Assembly (NCBI RefSeq): GCF_024139115.2
Contig: NC_085141.1
Location: 216,789,783 to 216,853,782 of the forward strand
Length of the DNA: 64,000 bases
Reading direction: 5' to 3'
Source of the DNA: Armigeres subalbatus
Taxonomy: Eukaryota > Arthropoda > Insecta > Diptera > Culicidae
Part shown: one piece after another, positions 47,012 to 58,864 of the stretch
How the letters are laid out: the number at the start of each line of letters is the position of its first letter
How positions within the stretch are numbered: the stretch's first letter is position 1
The notes under the pieces: model-generated
The model's input: only the letters and a program-made list of their open reading frames with translations
What the model was told of the DNA's origin: nothing
The model's database searches: none
Made by a program: the position numbers and the translations under genes

Positions 47012-47452
47012 GTTTATTGATATGGCTTTTTAAATGATGAATGGACTCATTCATACAGATCCGAACGTAAACAAAGAGTACTGTTATTTTCCTTATTTTC
47101 CGACCACTTCCTGAGAGCACTGTCACGCTTTACCATTCGTGGAACTCAGTCACTCATATCAATGGAAATTAAATGGACCGCCTTTCCAAATATAACTGCA
47201 CTGAAAAAATCATACGCTAACAAAGAATTAACGATTAATTTGGCGTTGCAAAAAAAAGAAGCAGAATGTCGCGCATTTGAATAAAAAAAGGAAAAAAATA
47301 AATAAATAGAACTTCTTAAAAATTCTAGAAGTAATTTATTTAAAAACGGTTATCAGTTCTTTTTTCGTAGATAATAATTTCAATAAAAAACTCAAGCCGA
47401 AGTAACGATTTTAAAGGACCTTAGTCCACTAAACAAAGAAAGAAACACAAGG

Positions 47453-47715
47453 TCTGCGCTCAAGACTCTCGACGGTGTACAAGACGCGTCGGAGTCGTCC
47501 GCCGCGGCTAAACATTGGGCGGCTACAAGACGGTAGACTAGCCCAAAACTACGCGCAGCAGCTGGAAGTGGCACTCCCAACGGAAGAGCATCAGCTAGGC
47601 ACAGCGTCTCTTGAAGATGGCTGGAGTGATATTCGATCCGCCATTGGAAGCACCGCAACCGCTGCACTCAGCACTATAGGCACGATACAAACGGGCGCGG
47701 AACAGACAAAACTCA
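47453..47715 (+). mobile_element. Retrotransposon linker fragment
   Basis: The frame RSRPPRLNIGRLQDGRLAQN followed by ALPTEEHQLGTASLEDGWSD resembles the region between endonuclease and reverse transcriptase in RTE-like elements (compare RRPPRYDLERL...PLEDCWSTVK at 4780-4920). It is too short to be functional. Confidence 0.6.
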
Positions 47716-47871
47716 CAATGTTATGAAAACTCATATGTGAATGTGTACGTTATGTGGAAGATATTGATTGGGAAAATGTATTGGAGGTAACCACTTTCCC
47801 TTCAATGGGACTCGAACCCATGACCCTACAGTACGCTAGACTGGTGCTTTAACCAACTAAGCTACGAAGGA
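47715..47871 (-). mobile_element. tRNA-derived SINE
   Basis: The 5' part is a tRNA-like domain at 47871-47797. The body continues to about 47715 (GTGGTTACCTCCAATACATT and on). Intact pol III boxes are present: A box TAGCTTAGTTGG (47864-47853) and B box GGTTCGAGTCC (47818-47808). It sits next to the retrotransposon fragment at 47453-47715. Confidence 0.7.
47797..47871 (-). tRNA. tRNA-like domain (anticodon AGC by position)
   Basis: A 75-nt cloverleaf can be drawn: acceptor TCCTTCG with TGAAGGG, D arm GCTTAGTTGGTTAAAGC, anticodon loop CTAGCGT and T arm ATGGGTTCGAGTCCCAT. The anticodon stem has a mismatch (4 clean pairs), and the sequence is continuous with a SINE-like body, so I read it as the head of a SINE rather than a functional tRNA-Ala gene. 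Confidence 0.45.
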
Positions 47872-47942
47872 CCTCCGTCGGCCTTCGCAACCTAGCGGCT
47901 ACTGAACGAGCTCGAGATTCCCAAATTGGACGCATAGTCAGT

Positions 47943-48035
47943 GCAATAATAATACAATAATACAAATAAATAATACAAATTAATACAAATAATACAAATT
48001 AAAATACAATACTGCAATAATACAAATTAAAACGG
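47943..48035. repeat. AATAATACAA microsatellite-like tract
   Basis: Imperfect repeats of AATACAAAT/AATAATAC. No coding signal. Confidence 0.7.
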
Positions 48036-49140
48036 TTGATCAAATCTACATTCGTTTAAATCGGGCATGCGTTCTAAGCTTTGAGTTTTTTTCAAATTAT
48101 CTTGGTAGGATATTTTACACATAATTGAAATATAGATAATATAGTAACAAGTTTGTATTAAACATTTTAAATAGAATTATATAGACTTTTTCAAAAAAGC
48201 AACAAAGCTTAGGTATTGTTTGATTGCTTTGGGAAACTTGTCATGCATACTTCTATTAATTATTCAAATTTATATTTATTTGTGTTCACCAATGCGCTAT
48301 CAGAAACAGGGCCTTTCAAGACTGAATTTGCTATACAACTTGTGAACATATTTTAATCAAGAACTTCATTCCAAAATTTCTGGAAGGAATTGCAAACAAG
48401 ACCTTACAAAGGTGCAGAAAAAATACGATTTTTACGTAAATTTCTGAAACATCTCCTCTGTATCGTATTTATTCAAACCATTCGACAATTTGATGATAAA
48501 TCTAATTTTCTAAGAACATGTGTACAATGTTCTGTTAATCGAAAATCCATATTCTTGTTAACGTTTGAAAGTATAGTTCGTCCGTAAACAAGAATACGGA
48601 TGAAATTTAAAAAAAACTTCTTTACCGAACCTAAGCCTCATATGAATGTAATGTGTAACTGTGGATCAAATTTCCATCGTCATAACTCTTTGATGCATCA
48701 TGAGGATTGTGAAAGACAAATTTGATTTTTTTTGTTGAATACAAGATTATTGTTGAAAACGAAGGTGTTTTTCACCATTTTTAACGGCTTTGGAAATGTT
48801 GTATTGTATTTGAAATAAAAGAGGAGAAATACCTAATATATTTATTTAGACAAATTGGAGAACGTAGAAGGAATCGATTGAGCGGGTATAAGTAACCCGG
48901 AGTGGTAATTAATTACTATGCCTGAAACTCAACTTTTGTGAGGATTGATCCTTGATTGAATGGGATATCTAGGGTCTATAAATTCATAAATAAATGACCA
49001 ACTTTAGAAATTTGTATAAGTTCACAGTATGTACGAAAAATTGTAAACTTTGAAATAGAATTTAATGAGCGAATGAGTCTACCAATTCTCTCATGATTAG
49101 ATTACTGCACTATTACTAGATTGAGATTACTGCACTATTT
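48036..49140. other. AT-rich stretch without features
   Basis: Only short random frames on either strand. I see no gene, RNA or clear repeat border. Confidence 0.5.
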
Positions 49141-49272
49141 TTACAAAGAGGCAAATGCAGATTTGAAATTTTCCCCGGTGGTTATTGAATTTCCCGCATA
49201 TTTCCCGACATTTTCCCGGTGATTTTCAATTCCCGGTTTTTTCCCGGTTCTCCCGGTTTTCCCGGTTCGCTG
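49141..49272. repeat. CCCGGTTTT repeat end of an unidentified element
   Basis: Repeated TCCCGGTTTTCCCGGTT and related words end in CGCTGGTCACC at 49272, where the Jockey-like frame starts being disrupted. It looks like one terminus of a mobile element; the other end was not found. Confidence 0.5.
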
Positions 49273-49870
49273 GTCACCATGGATAACTTCGCCGAACCTC
49301 TTGAAACGGGACTGAGCACATTCCGTCCGAATGCAATTGTTCAAGGATTGAACGATAATTTTGTAGAACGGATCTCTTGTTCTAGTCCACTGTCCTCTAC
49401 GGCGATTTCTAAGGATGATCAAACCCTTGGTATGAGACGAGATTTCCGGTACAGCATAGACTAGAACAGGTTGATGATACTGCTACATTCTCCGCTTGAA
49501 GGACGGCAGAGGAGAAAAAAAATCAATTGCAGCATTTATTTAGGCTGAATCATTGAGGTCCGTAACGAGTAATGCAGCAACTGCAGCAAGGTCTAGACTA
49601 TTGTTGACGGTACTCTGGAACCTGGGCCAGTCGACAGGCTAATAGCAGTGCACCCTTTTTTCGGTTAACGTGGAAATGGATCTTAACCCAACAGAGAAGT
49701 GATCGGAAGATAATTCATTAAGAATTATTGGCCTGGACATGTCGACTAAATTATTGGACAAAACAAGATCCAGCGTTGAAACCCGTCCTCTGCCTGTAGG
49801 ATAAAATGTCGCTGCATCCGGAGCATGAATAAAAACTTGTTTGCCGTGGTCATTTGAATGAGCTGGGTGC

Positions 49871-51727
49871 AGGCCTGGTAGCGATAAATGCCCTTCAAAA
49901 TAGTGACTTAGTGACCAACGATGACGAAAAAAGTGACCAAATAGTGACTTTCAGAAGCAAAAAAAGTGACCAAATAGTGACTTTTGTATATACTAACCAG
50001 GTAGTGAGCTGGGTTGCATTCGTATTGTTAATGTGTAACTTGTAGTAGATCGGAAACTAGGGATATCATGTTTTTTCAAATCCTTATTAGAATGCTATCA
50101 GAAATCAAGAGAAGACAAAAATTACAAAATCATGAGGATTACTACTGCTGGCCGTGTGCATCTTCATCGTAACTAGGGAGAGGATGGATCTTAGCAGGGG
50201 ACAACCGACTTGGCGACACCATCATAAATACCACAGAGTTGGATATTGAGGAAGGTATTTGTTGGGACATCCAGAGGCTAGCAATATGACCATGGTAAAC
50301 CTTATTCCGTGACACACGGGAGCAGGTAACGAGTTACAAGTTGTTACACTAAACCATGCTTATAATTTCAACAACGATTTTGAAGCAAGTTCTACACCAT
50401 TGTGGTAATAAAGTTTAACATGAGCTCGAAGTTTGGAAAACTCTGAATTTTTTTCAGAAATTTCAGCGGAAGTTGATTTTCTGTGGAAAACCTTGTGAAA
50501 ATTTCTAGGATTTTTTTTTCAGAAATTGTGCAGAAAATACTTCAATCCTTGTAAAATCTTTCTCCAGGAGTTCAAACGGAAATTCCAACAGAAATCCGAT
50601 GGCGAATGTCAGCACAAAAACTTCCGGAAATTCATTCATACCATAAATTCAAGGCAGAATATTTTGTAGACATTCCTGCTGTCTTTCAGGAATTTCCGCG
50701 GAAACTGCACGTCAATAACTATAAAAACTTCTCCGCGAATTCCTGAAAAAAAAACGAGAAAGGCAAAAATCTCCTTCAAATACAAGCGGATATTTTCATA
50801 AATTCCGGTAGAAATCTTTTTGTGAATTCCTGTAGATATTGTTTGGTGAATTCCTAAGAAAAACCTTCCGAAAATTATTTCCCAAATTCAAGGCGGATTT
50901 TTTACGGGATTTACAGAAATTACAGTGAAAGTTCCTCTAAGAGAAACAAAGTTAGGAAGCTTTTTATAACGAAGGTGTATTTTTCACTAGATACAGGCAA
51001 CTTACCCAACATAGGAAGTAGTGCGCTGGATTCGCCTAAAGATGCGCTAAACAACGCATCAATTGTTTGACAGATATAACTTCGGAAGAAAGTTCGGTTC
51101 GGAAGTCCCGATGTCCGAATTCTAATGTGGTGCTACGCCGACAATATCATGCTGTGTGGTTCGTCGTAGAGGGGTTAATCAATCAGAAACTAAGAAATAT
51201 CTCGGAATTATGTCAAAATGACGTGACAAAAAAATGGATATTCAGAGACGATGAAAAATGACAACAAGTGAAGTTCTTACCCTTATAATGCTTGTTAAAC
51301 GAGTGCTCAAGAGTATAATGCATTCATCACATCAAAAAAATTGGGTTCTATGCTTACCTATGCTATACTTCAAATGTGGAGTCCCTCTCAACGACATTTT
51401 GCTATCGAAAACAAAACCCTACGCTCCTTATTTATTAAATTTCCACCCAAAACTAAATCCGCGCGAAGCCTCAACCGTTATGTAAATCCGCATCAAATCC
51501 GCGAGAATAGCGATTTACATTTGATTTGGTTGATGATAATTAATAGTAGGTACAAATGATTTTTATTTTGAACTATTTTTACAAACGGTGGTGCGAAAAT
51601 AGTGACTTTAGTGACCATTTTCCAAAAAATAGTGACTTTAGTGACTTTTGGATGCCAATAGTGACTTTTTAGTGACTAGGCTCAAAATAGTGACCAAGTC
51701 ACTAAAAAGTGACTTGCTACCAGCCCT
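49871..51727. mobile_element. hAT-like element with AGGSCTGGTAGC ends
   Basis: Ends AGGCCTGGTAGC and GCTACCAGCCCT (11 of 12 matching) are flanked by CTGGGTGC (49863-49870) and GTGGGTGC (51728-51735), an 8-bp duplication with one mismatch. Both subterminal regions are rich in TAGTGACTTT/AGTGACCAAA words. The interior carries a piece of the 35.0 kb fold-back family (51010-51110) and low-complexity TTCC tracts. No transposase domain was recognised. It sits within the SDH-containing endonuclease region. Confidence 0.8.
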
Positions 51728-51957
51728 GTGGGTGCCACCTTTGTTATTTTTGCTGCAGTTCCCGACCCGGTGACAAGCGTGGTGTCATCATCATCAATAG
51801 ACATAGCCCGCTGTCATCATTGAAACGCAGTATGAAAAAAAATATAGCCCAGGACATCCTGGCTACGATCTGGCGATGGGCCAAACAATAGGATGTCAAT
51901 AGCCTGGCAGTTCCACTGACGACTGTGAGATCTTCAATGATAAATGTCGAAACACTA

Positions 51958-52087
51958 GTGCTGTCCAATGAGCAGCTCGAAGTAGCTCGAAGTTGTTCCC
52001 GTCCTGCTTGTTCTATTTTGTCAACAAATGGGCATGAGCAGGACAGGGAGAAACTTCGAGCTACTTCAAGCTCTCATTGGACAGCAC
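51958..52087. mobile_element. 130-bp TA-flanked palindromic MITE
   Basis: GTGCTGTCCAATGAGCAGCT and its near complement form long arms around TTGTTCTATTTTGTCAACAA. TA flanks at 51956-51957 and 52088-52089. Confidence 0.8.
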
Positions 52088-52106
52088 TACTATTTTCCAT
52101 TAGGAG

Positions 52107-54454
52107 CAGGGATGCCAGGGGATATTTTCAAATGTCTTCATAGTTGAGTAAAAATGTCTTCAAATGTCTTCAGTATCAAAATTATGATTATCAGTGAAAA
52201 AATTTCAAAATCCAATAGATTTGTTATTTCAATCATCTCCTTGTTTTATGTATCGGTTATTTTTACACAATTACAAATTGTCGGAATTCAAGAGAATATT
52301 CTTTTAAATCTTCATGAGTAAGGGAATTGACTTTCCCTTGATTTTTCTAATGAGTCTTTAAATATAATTCCAACGGATTTTTCTAACTGAATTTCTTTGT
52401 GGAATTTTTCTGAATTTATTATTGAAGAATAACCTGTAGCGATTCGGAACAATTCACCGTGAAATACTTGGAGAAACTTGCATAAGATTTTCTGATGAAA
52501 TTTCCTGAATGGAGAAACTTCAGGATAAATTCCTGATGAATTTTTCGGAGACTTTCTAAAGGAATCCCTGACGGAATTTCCGGAGGAATTGCTGTTGGAA
52601 CATTCAAAGGATTTTGTGAAGGAACTTTCAGAAAAATTTCTGAAAGAACTTCCGGATGAAATGCTAATGGAACTTCCGGAGGTATTACAGGAGAATTCCT
52701 GGAGGATTTTCCTGAGGACTTCCTGAAGGATTATCCTGAGCAATTACTGAAAGGGTTTCTGAAGAAATGTCTGAAGAATCTTCCGGAAGAACTTTTTGGA
52801 GGAACTTTTCGAGGTATTGCTCAGGAATATTGCGCAGGAATTTCCGAAAGAATTACTGGAGGAAATATCAGAGAAATTCCAGAGTATAGTTCAATAGGTA
52901 TTATTGGAGAATCTTTCTGCAACATTCTCGGAGCATTTTCAAGAGGAATTCCTGGAGAAACTTCTGAAAGGATTTTTAGAGGAATTTCCGAACGAATGCC
53001 TGCAGGAGCTTCGAGAGCAATTCCTGAAAGATCTGCTGGAGGAAGTCGTGAAAGAAACAAACTGAGGAATTTCTGAAGGAGCGACTGGAGGAATTTCCGA
53101 CGGAATTCTTGGAGGATCTAACGGAGAAATTTCTGGACGAACTTATGAAGGAGCTGCCAGAGGTACTTCCAAAGGAAACTCTGAAGAAATTTTCTGAAAA
53201 ATCTCTAAAGAAATTGCTGGACGAATTCCTGGAGGAATTTCATGGGAAATTTCAGAAAGAATTCCAGAGATGTATTTACTGGAGAAATTCTTAGAGGAAT
53301 TTCCAGTTAAAATACTGAAAGAGTGCCCAAAAATATTTCTTGAAAAAATATCAAAGGAATTCAAGGAAGAATTCAACAAGGAACTGTAACGAGTTTACCC
53401 CGAACTTTCTTTAATAAAAAACTCTGGCGGTTTTTTATGAAATTTCTCTGATTTTTTTCTTCAGAATATTCTCCTGAACAAATAAAAATAATTTAGGTTG
53501 GCTATTCTGAGAAATATCCATTTAACTCCAGAACAATTTCAATTTCTTGTCGACATTCGTAAGAATTTTCTATGGAAACTAAAGAAAATTTTCTGAGAAA
53601 ATGAAACTAATTTCCTGTGAAAATTTTCGTAAAAATGTGAACATGGGTAAACATGGGAAATCCGAAGAGACATCCCTCAACTTCCAAATACAAATGATAC
53701 TCCGGATTTGTATTTGAAAGACAGAAAGACAGACAAATTTAGACAAATTTCTTGTGGAAGTAAACATGAATTCTTTGCAAGAACTTAGAAAAAAATTTGT
53801 GGAAATAAAGATAAATTTCTCGTTTAAGTTTTGGGGGAATTTCTTTACTGTCCATACTGAAATTATTATAAATTTCCAAGATAATTGGAAAAGAATTTCC
53901 AATTTCAATTCTCTTGAAATTTTATGAGAAATTCCTCGGACTATTAATGGGAAATTCTCTTTATTTTACACGATTTTTTGGGCTCAAAATGAAATGTTGC
54001 AAAGCCCAAAACTTGCCTTAATATGTCTTAAATAAAAAATATTATTTTTACTGATTTAGATTTTCACCAGAATTACCAAAAAAAAATTAAGCGAATGCTG
54101 CCATCGGGAATTTTTAACCAGCACATAACTAAAATGTGTTGCAATTGTCAACCTTATCAACCGACTAGTGTAAATGTGTTTTTACGTATGAAATTTCAAG
54201 AAACATTAGTCTATTATGTATAACTTTTGAAATATTTAAATGATCTGCATATAGAAGTCACAAAATTTATAAGTTAGTCATCAAATTATATTTTCTATTC
54301 GCTGGCTTATTGATTGTCTTCAAGTATCTTTAAATAAGAAGGTAAGTCTTCAAATATTTTGAAAAGTCTTCAAAATGTCTTCATGAAATAAATGTCTTCA
54401 CAGAGATTCAAATGTCTTCAAATCGAAGACATGTCTTCAAATCTGGCATCCCTG
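52107..54454. mobile_element. hAT-like element with perfect 8-bp duplication
   Basis: Ends CAGGGATGCCAG and CTGGCATCCCTG are flanked by ATTAGGAG on both sides (52099-52106 and 54455-54462). ATGTCTTCAAATGTCTTC words fill both subterminal regions. The interior is mostly the GGAATTCCTGGAGGA low-complexity tract (52400-53390). No transposase remains. Confidence 0.9.
52400..53395. repeat. GGAATTCCTGGAGGA-type degenerate array
   Basis: About 1 kb of imperfect 12-15 bp repeats (GGAATTTCTGAAGGAACTT and variants) inside the hAT-like element. Frames such as 53109-53294 are repeat-driven and not genes. Confidence 0.75.
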
Positions 54455-54623
54455 ATTAGGAGTCGCAAGTCATTGCGGAAGTGTAGCCAATCTCTATTAC
54501 GTTTAACGCCAGGGAAGTATACCGCTACTATCTTGATTTTGCTGTCGTTTTTGACCAGGTGTATTCCGATTGCTTCGATTACATTCGTGGAAATATCGAT
54601 CTGCTCAAATATTATAATATGAT

Positions 54624-56208
54624 CAGGGTGGCCAGACCTACCGATTTCTCGGTAGTCCTACCGATTTTTGACTCCCCTACCGATTCACAGACGAAAGATC
54701 GAAAACTACAGATTTTTCAAAATTCCTACCGAGAACTACCGATTTTCATGTCGCCAAACAAAAGCACGGTCAACATAGTAATTATTATCATAACCAATTT
54801 ACATCATTTTAGTTAATTCTCAGACAATTTAAGATTAGAATAGTTGAATCTGCATTGTGTCGCATTATGCCTTAATTTGGTCTTATCTGTTATGATAACA
54901 TTTAGCATCAAATCCATATAGTCCAATCAAATCCACATAAGTACATTAAAGGCAGGATCAGAGTATTCTATAATTATCTTTCGTGTCACTTACGATATTA
55001 CTGCACTTTGATAAAGAGGATTTGAGGATCATCCGCTTTTGTTACTTTAAAATATCTTCAACAGGTTTGCTCAATATTTTTTTTAGAAATATAGAGATTT
55101 TTATTAGATTCTTTTCAGCATATAAATGTTAGTGTGATATTTCTCAACCAAATCCAACTATTCTTGAATTAAGGAGAAGAGCTTTCTCTGATTATTCTAC
55201 GGTGGTTTCTAATTACATCCATTTATGAGCAACAAACTTCATAAAATATTAATTTTTGCAAGTATTCAGTATTATATTATTTAATAGATCAGCTGCAAGT
55301 CCAGCAATAATTTTGTAAATAGTGTAAATCAGCAGTCAATCTGATTGTTCTGTGATATTGATTTTACATTTTAAGAAACATGCATTTTCAACCATTCTAA
55401 ATTCATCTTATATCAGTTGAGATTCAAATACTTGAAGCTATCATATTGCTTAGCTCTATTTTCTGCGGATTCGAACATCGAAATTTGTAACCAAATAAAT
55501 CGGAAGATGTCGTTATGTCGAAACTGATGGCACTCCCACGCAAACCAACACCACCACCAGGTAGTCGAAGGTTCCCCTACCGGTATGTGGTGATAGTTTG
55601 CGTGGGAGTGCTAGAAGATTGGACAAATCGACGTTTCAATATTTTCTTACAATATCACATACGGTTCTTTTGAAAAAGTACCCGATATTTGAAATTGTAC
55701 AACATGAGGCTAATACTATGTTCGCACTAGGACCTTATAATATGTTATTCAGCTATCTTGATGACCTTTTTCGTCGATTATTTGAATAACATGTTATTCA
55801 GGCCGTAGTACGAGCATAGTATAAGCACAGACAAACAGACGTAAAAGCTTGAATTTTTTTCTGAAAAATACCTCGCTTAACTCCTCTACTACCATCTTGC
55901 GCGCATGATAAACGAAACAATGTTTCGTATGACATGACATTGTCACCAGAAGGTGCTGGAGTGAAATGTCATACTTGAGGGATTACGACGCTAGCGCCTC
56001 TAGTTGTGAAACGCGCAATCAATTAAATTCGAATTGATCGTTGATTTCATGGTCGATGGTGATTTCTCTAGTGTTACGTCTGTGGTATAAGACTTGTGTG
56101 TCTTAAATATACTTTTTCATATGATTTGATATTTTCCTGCCTACCGATAACTACCGATTTTTCTACAGTCAAGCTACCGATTTATCAAAATATAATCTGG
56201 CCACTCTG
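54624..56208. mobile_element. hAT-like element with CAGGGTGGCCAGA ends
   Basis: Ends CAGGGTGGCCAGA and TCTGGCCACTCTG are flanked by a perfect 8-bp duplication AATATGAT (54616-54623 and 56209-56216). CTACCGATTT words repeat near both ends. A hairpin with GGCACTCCCACGCAAAC arms lies at 55530-55612. No transposase is left. Confidence 0.9.
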
Positions 56209-56216
56209 AATATGAT

Positions 56217-57092
56217 CCTTCCTTCGCAAGTGTCTATAATTTCACTTTGTATGCGTTACGCAGGTGTGTGTGTGTGTTACGTATTAATCTATCAAGAAAT
56301 ATCGTGAATTATTAACTAAAATATATGGTATTTGAAACAAATTCACTTTAATATTGAAAATATAATTATAACAAAAGATATGATATGGAAATATGCCTAT
56401 GTTTCTGATTTGTTTCATAGAAACAAATGATTTCAATTGAGTAACATATAGAAGCATGTACAAAAAAAAATCTTCTCAGAAAAGCAAAAACGTAAAAATT
56501 AAAAGGGATTTATAAAACTTCTTTAGTGGAAGCTAGGCAGCAAATGTGAGCATGTTTTGAGACACTAATAGACCACTTATATACATGTATGAGTGCGTTT
56601 GTGTGCAAATTCTGGAATTTACTACCATGTAAATCTCACTTATTTTTAAGGTATTAAACAAGATTAGTTTTTCTAAATTAGTTCAATAAAATATATAATA
56701 TTATTGAACGCTATTGAGTTTCACTCAGATCAATGACTGATTTAGTTAGTTCTGGATTAATTAATATCGAGGTCTCTGGAAATTACGAGTAAAATATATG
56801 CAACTAGCGTTACGATAGTTACCATGTCACAATAGCTAATCAATCCGACGAGCGCCTTATAGATAGGCAGCATGAAGAACAGTGCATTATCATTCGTTGA
56901 ATTGTCACTCAACCAAGTCATGCATGACATCCGCCTTTGGGTAGGCAATTATTTGGCCACTTTCACGGTAAATCGCCGTGGGAAGCTGAGTAGTTTTATC
57001 TCGTTTTAAATACCGGAGTCTGGAAAAATTTCCTTATAGCTAAGGAAGGGTCAAAATCTCACTGTAGGTGGAGTAATCTGTTTTTTTTTATT
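56217..57092. repeat. ~0.86 kb dispersed repeat, copy B
   Basis: Inverted relative to copy A at 17694-18557 and highly similar throughout. On the minus strand it starts after a run of A (57083-57092) immediately following the retrotransposon SIKK codons, so it was inserted into the Jockey-like endonuclease frame. Its other end abuts the 8-bp duplication of the neighbouring hAT-like element. Confidence 0.8.
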
Positions 57093-57335
57093 GATAACAT
57101 CACGCCACCACCCCTGTCTGCATCCGTGCTGTGTCTATCCAGTCGAAGACAGTGGTAATTTGGGTGAAGGAATGAATTGGCAGATTTAAGCCATGTTTCA
57201 GTTACGGCAGCCACATCGATCTTATGATGATTCAGAAAATCGAAATATTTCAATTATGCTTGTTGAGAATTGATCTTGAGAATCAGATCTGCTATTCCAA
57301 TTTAGCATTTGGATTTTGGCTTGATCTAACATTGT

Positions 57336-58864
57336 ATATATATATTTAATCATAAACTCCGACAGAGCTTAAAATTGCTGTTCTTTGTTCTTGCCGCAGG
57401 AACAAGTCACGTGCTAGACTGAGAAACTCGGATACGGAGAATAAATCCGATAATTGCACTTTTTGATTTACAATTAATTAATCAATCACAAGAAAAACGC
57501 AAAACGCTACATCATCTTGCCCCACATTCCTCTATACTTTCATCTTCCGTTTATAGTTCACTTTTCATTACCACAGAACTCTAATATCCTTTTATTGAAG
57601 AACGGATTTTTTTAAAAAATTACGCAATTATAGAAATTGTCATTCATTGAGGAAGTACCAACAAAAGCAAAATAATAAAAGAGAAGTGTTCGGATTCAAT
57701 TAGCTCGTTGAGTCCTTAAAAATATTAGGTATATATTTTACTTATTCGGCTGTTATACACACTAAATATTACTACAACTGCGATTTCCATTAATGGATTT
57801 TTTATTGTAAGTAGATGAACATTTTATGCAAGTTGTAATGTATAAGTAAAACTCACTATTTTAATTGCTTCATTGTGAACTCTTTCCATGTTGTTCGAAC
57901 AAGATTCCTGGTGACGTGTTGTTCTCTGTAGCCAGTATTTTAAAATTATCATATCTCATAGATTTTTGGTATGTATATGAAAAGGCCAAAGTTTTATATC
58001 GTGTAATGCACGAGCTGCGTCCTCAGTGGTAAGTATTCATATTACAATAAACTGTTGCACTGTCCTTGGAATGTTTTATTGCTGTATTAAGTTTCAAGAA
58101 CTGCATTTAACGATTTTCAAAGTTTCGTATAGAAAGGCTTTGTTTTGATATCGAATCCATACTTTCTACCCTACAAGTAGATTCACGTCTAAAGTGTTCA
58201 AGAATTATCATTCTAATCGTCCGAATCTAAAGGCACTAATGTCTACTTAATGCATGTTTGTATATTTCGAAATTTTGATGCGCATATTTTGATTGAGCAC
58301 TTTTTTTTTATTATTTTAATAATTACGATTAATAATGACAATAACAAGTAAGTGACGATAACGCTCTGCACTGCTAGGTGCTAATCTCGCAACAATCGAG
58401 AATTAGATGATGATTTAAGTACAAAATAAGATCAAAATATGATAAAACTGTTACAAGAAATACGCAAACCGACCGACAGCTCAAACAAATTAAATACCAA
58501 GTAAGCAGAGTAGCACAACGCAGAAATGCAACAAAAAATAATAAAACAACAAAAAAATAATTCCTGGGTCTGATTTTTCCCAAATGCATATACTGTATTT
58601 TTTAACAGATAATATAAACTTTTATCTCATAATCTAAATGCAGACAATATAAAACGAACGGAATGGTCTACGCAATACTGTTAGCAGTTATCTATAAGTT
58701 GGTACACAAATAGTCTAAAAAGACATCTAAATAGTTGAGTCACGATTGACGCACAATAGTGTGCTGTTTATACATTTTACGTGGAGGCTGTTGTGGGAAG
58801 GCATCTCTAGAAGGTAAATTGTGGTGCTGGTTGAAATTAAGTTATCTGATCACTGTTGCTGAGC
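57336..58864. other. Spacer and probable par-6 3' untranslated region
   Basis: No coding frame. The part nearest 58864 is the downstream flank of par-6 on the minus strand. A candidate minus-strand AATAAA lies at 58308-58313, which would give a 3' UTR of about 550 nt. Nothing recognisable between 57336 and 58290. Confidence 0.45.

Larger units (their letters stand above)
49272..57335 (-). mobile_element. Jockey-like retrotransposon endonuclease region, cut by five insertions
   Basis: Minus-strand pieces of one endonuclease-plus-linker coding region remain in order: 57335-57093 (MLNWNSRS..., HHKIDVAAVTETWLKSANSF, DRGGGVMLSIKK), 54610-54463 (IFEQIDISTNVIEAIGIHLV then KIKIVAVYFPGVKRNRDW), 52098-52088 plus 51955-51736 (decayed, QWNCQAIDILLFG), 49862-49640 (NDHGKQVFIHAPDAATFYP, GRVSTLDLVLSNN, ELSSDHFSVGL, the catalytic SDH box) and 49640-49272 (LRNRRRGQWTRTRDP linker). 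Each gap is filled by a separate later element. The reverse transcriptase is missing beyond 49272. Stops and shifts are present; the element is dead. Confidence 0.8.

Noticed and set aside
47797..47871. Functional tRNA-Ala(AGC) gene
   Set aside because: Mismatch in the anticodon stem and direct continuation into a SINE-like body; no T-run terminator close to the 3' end on the minus strand.
52312..53379. Several frames of 60-140 residues on both strands
   Set aside because: They are translations of the GGAATTCCTGGAGGA low-complexity array.
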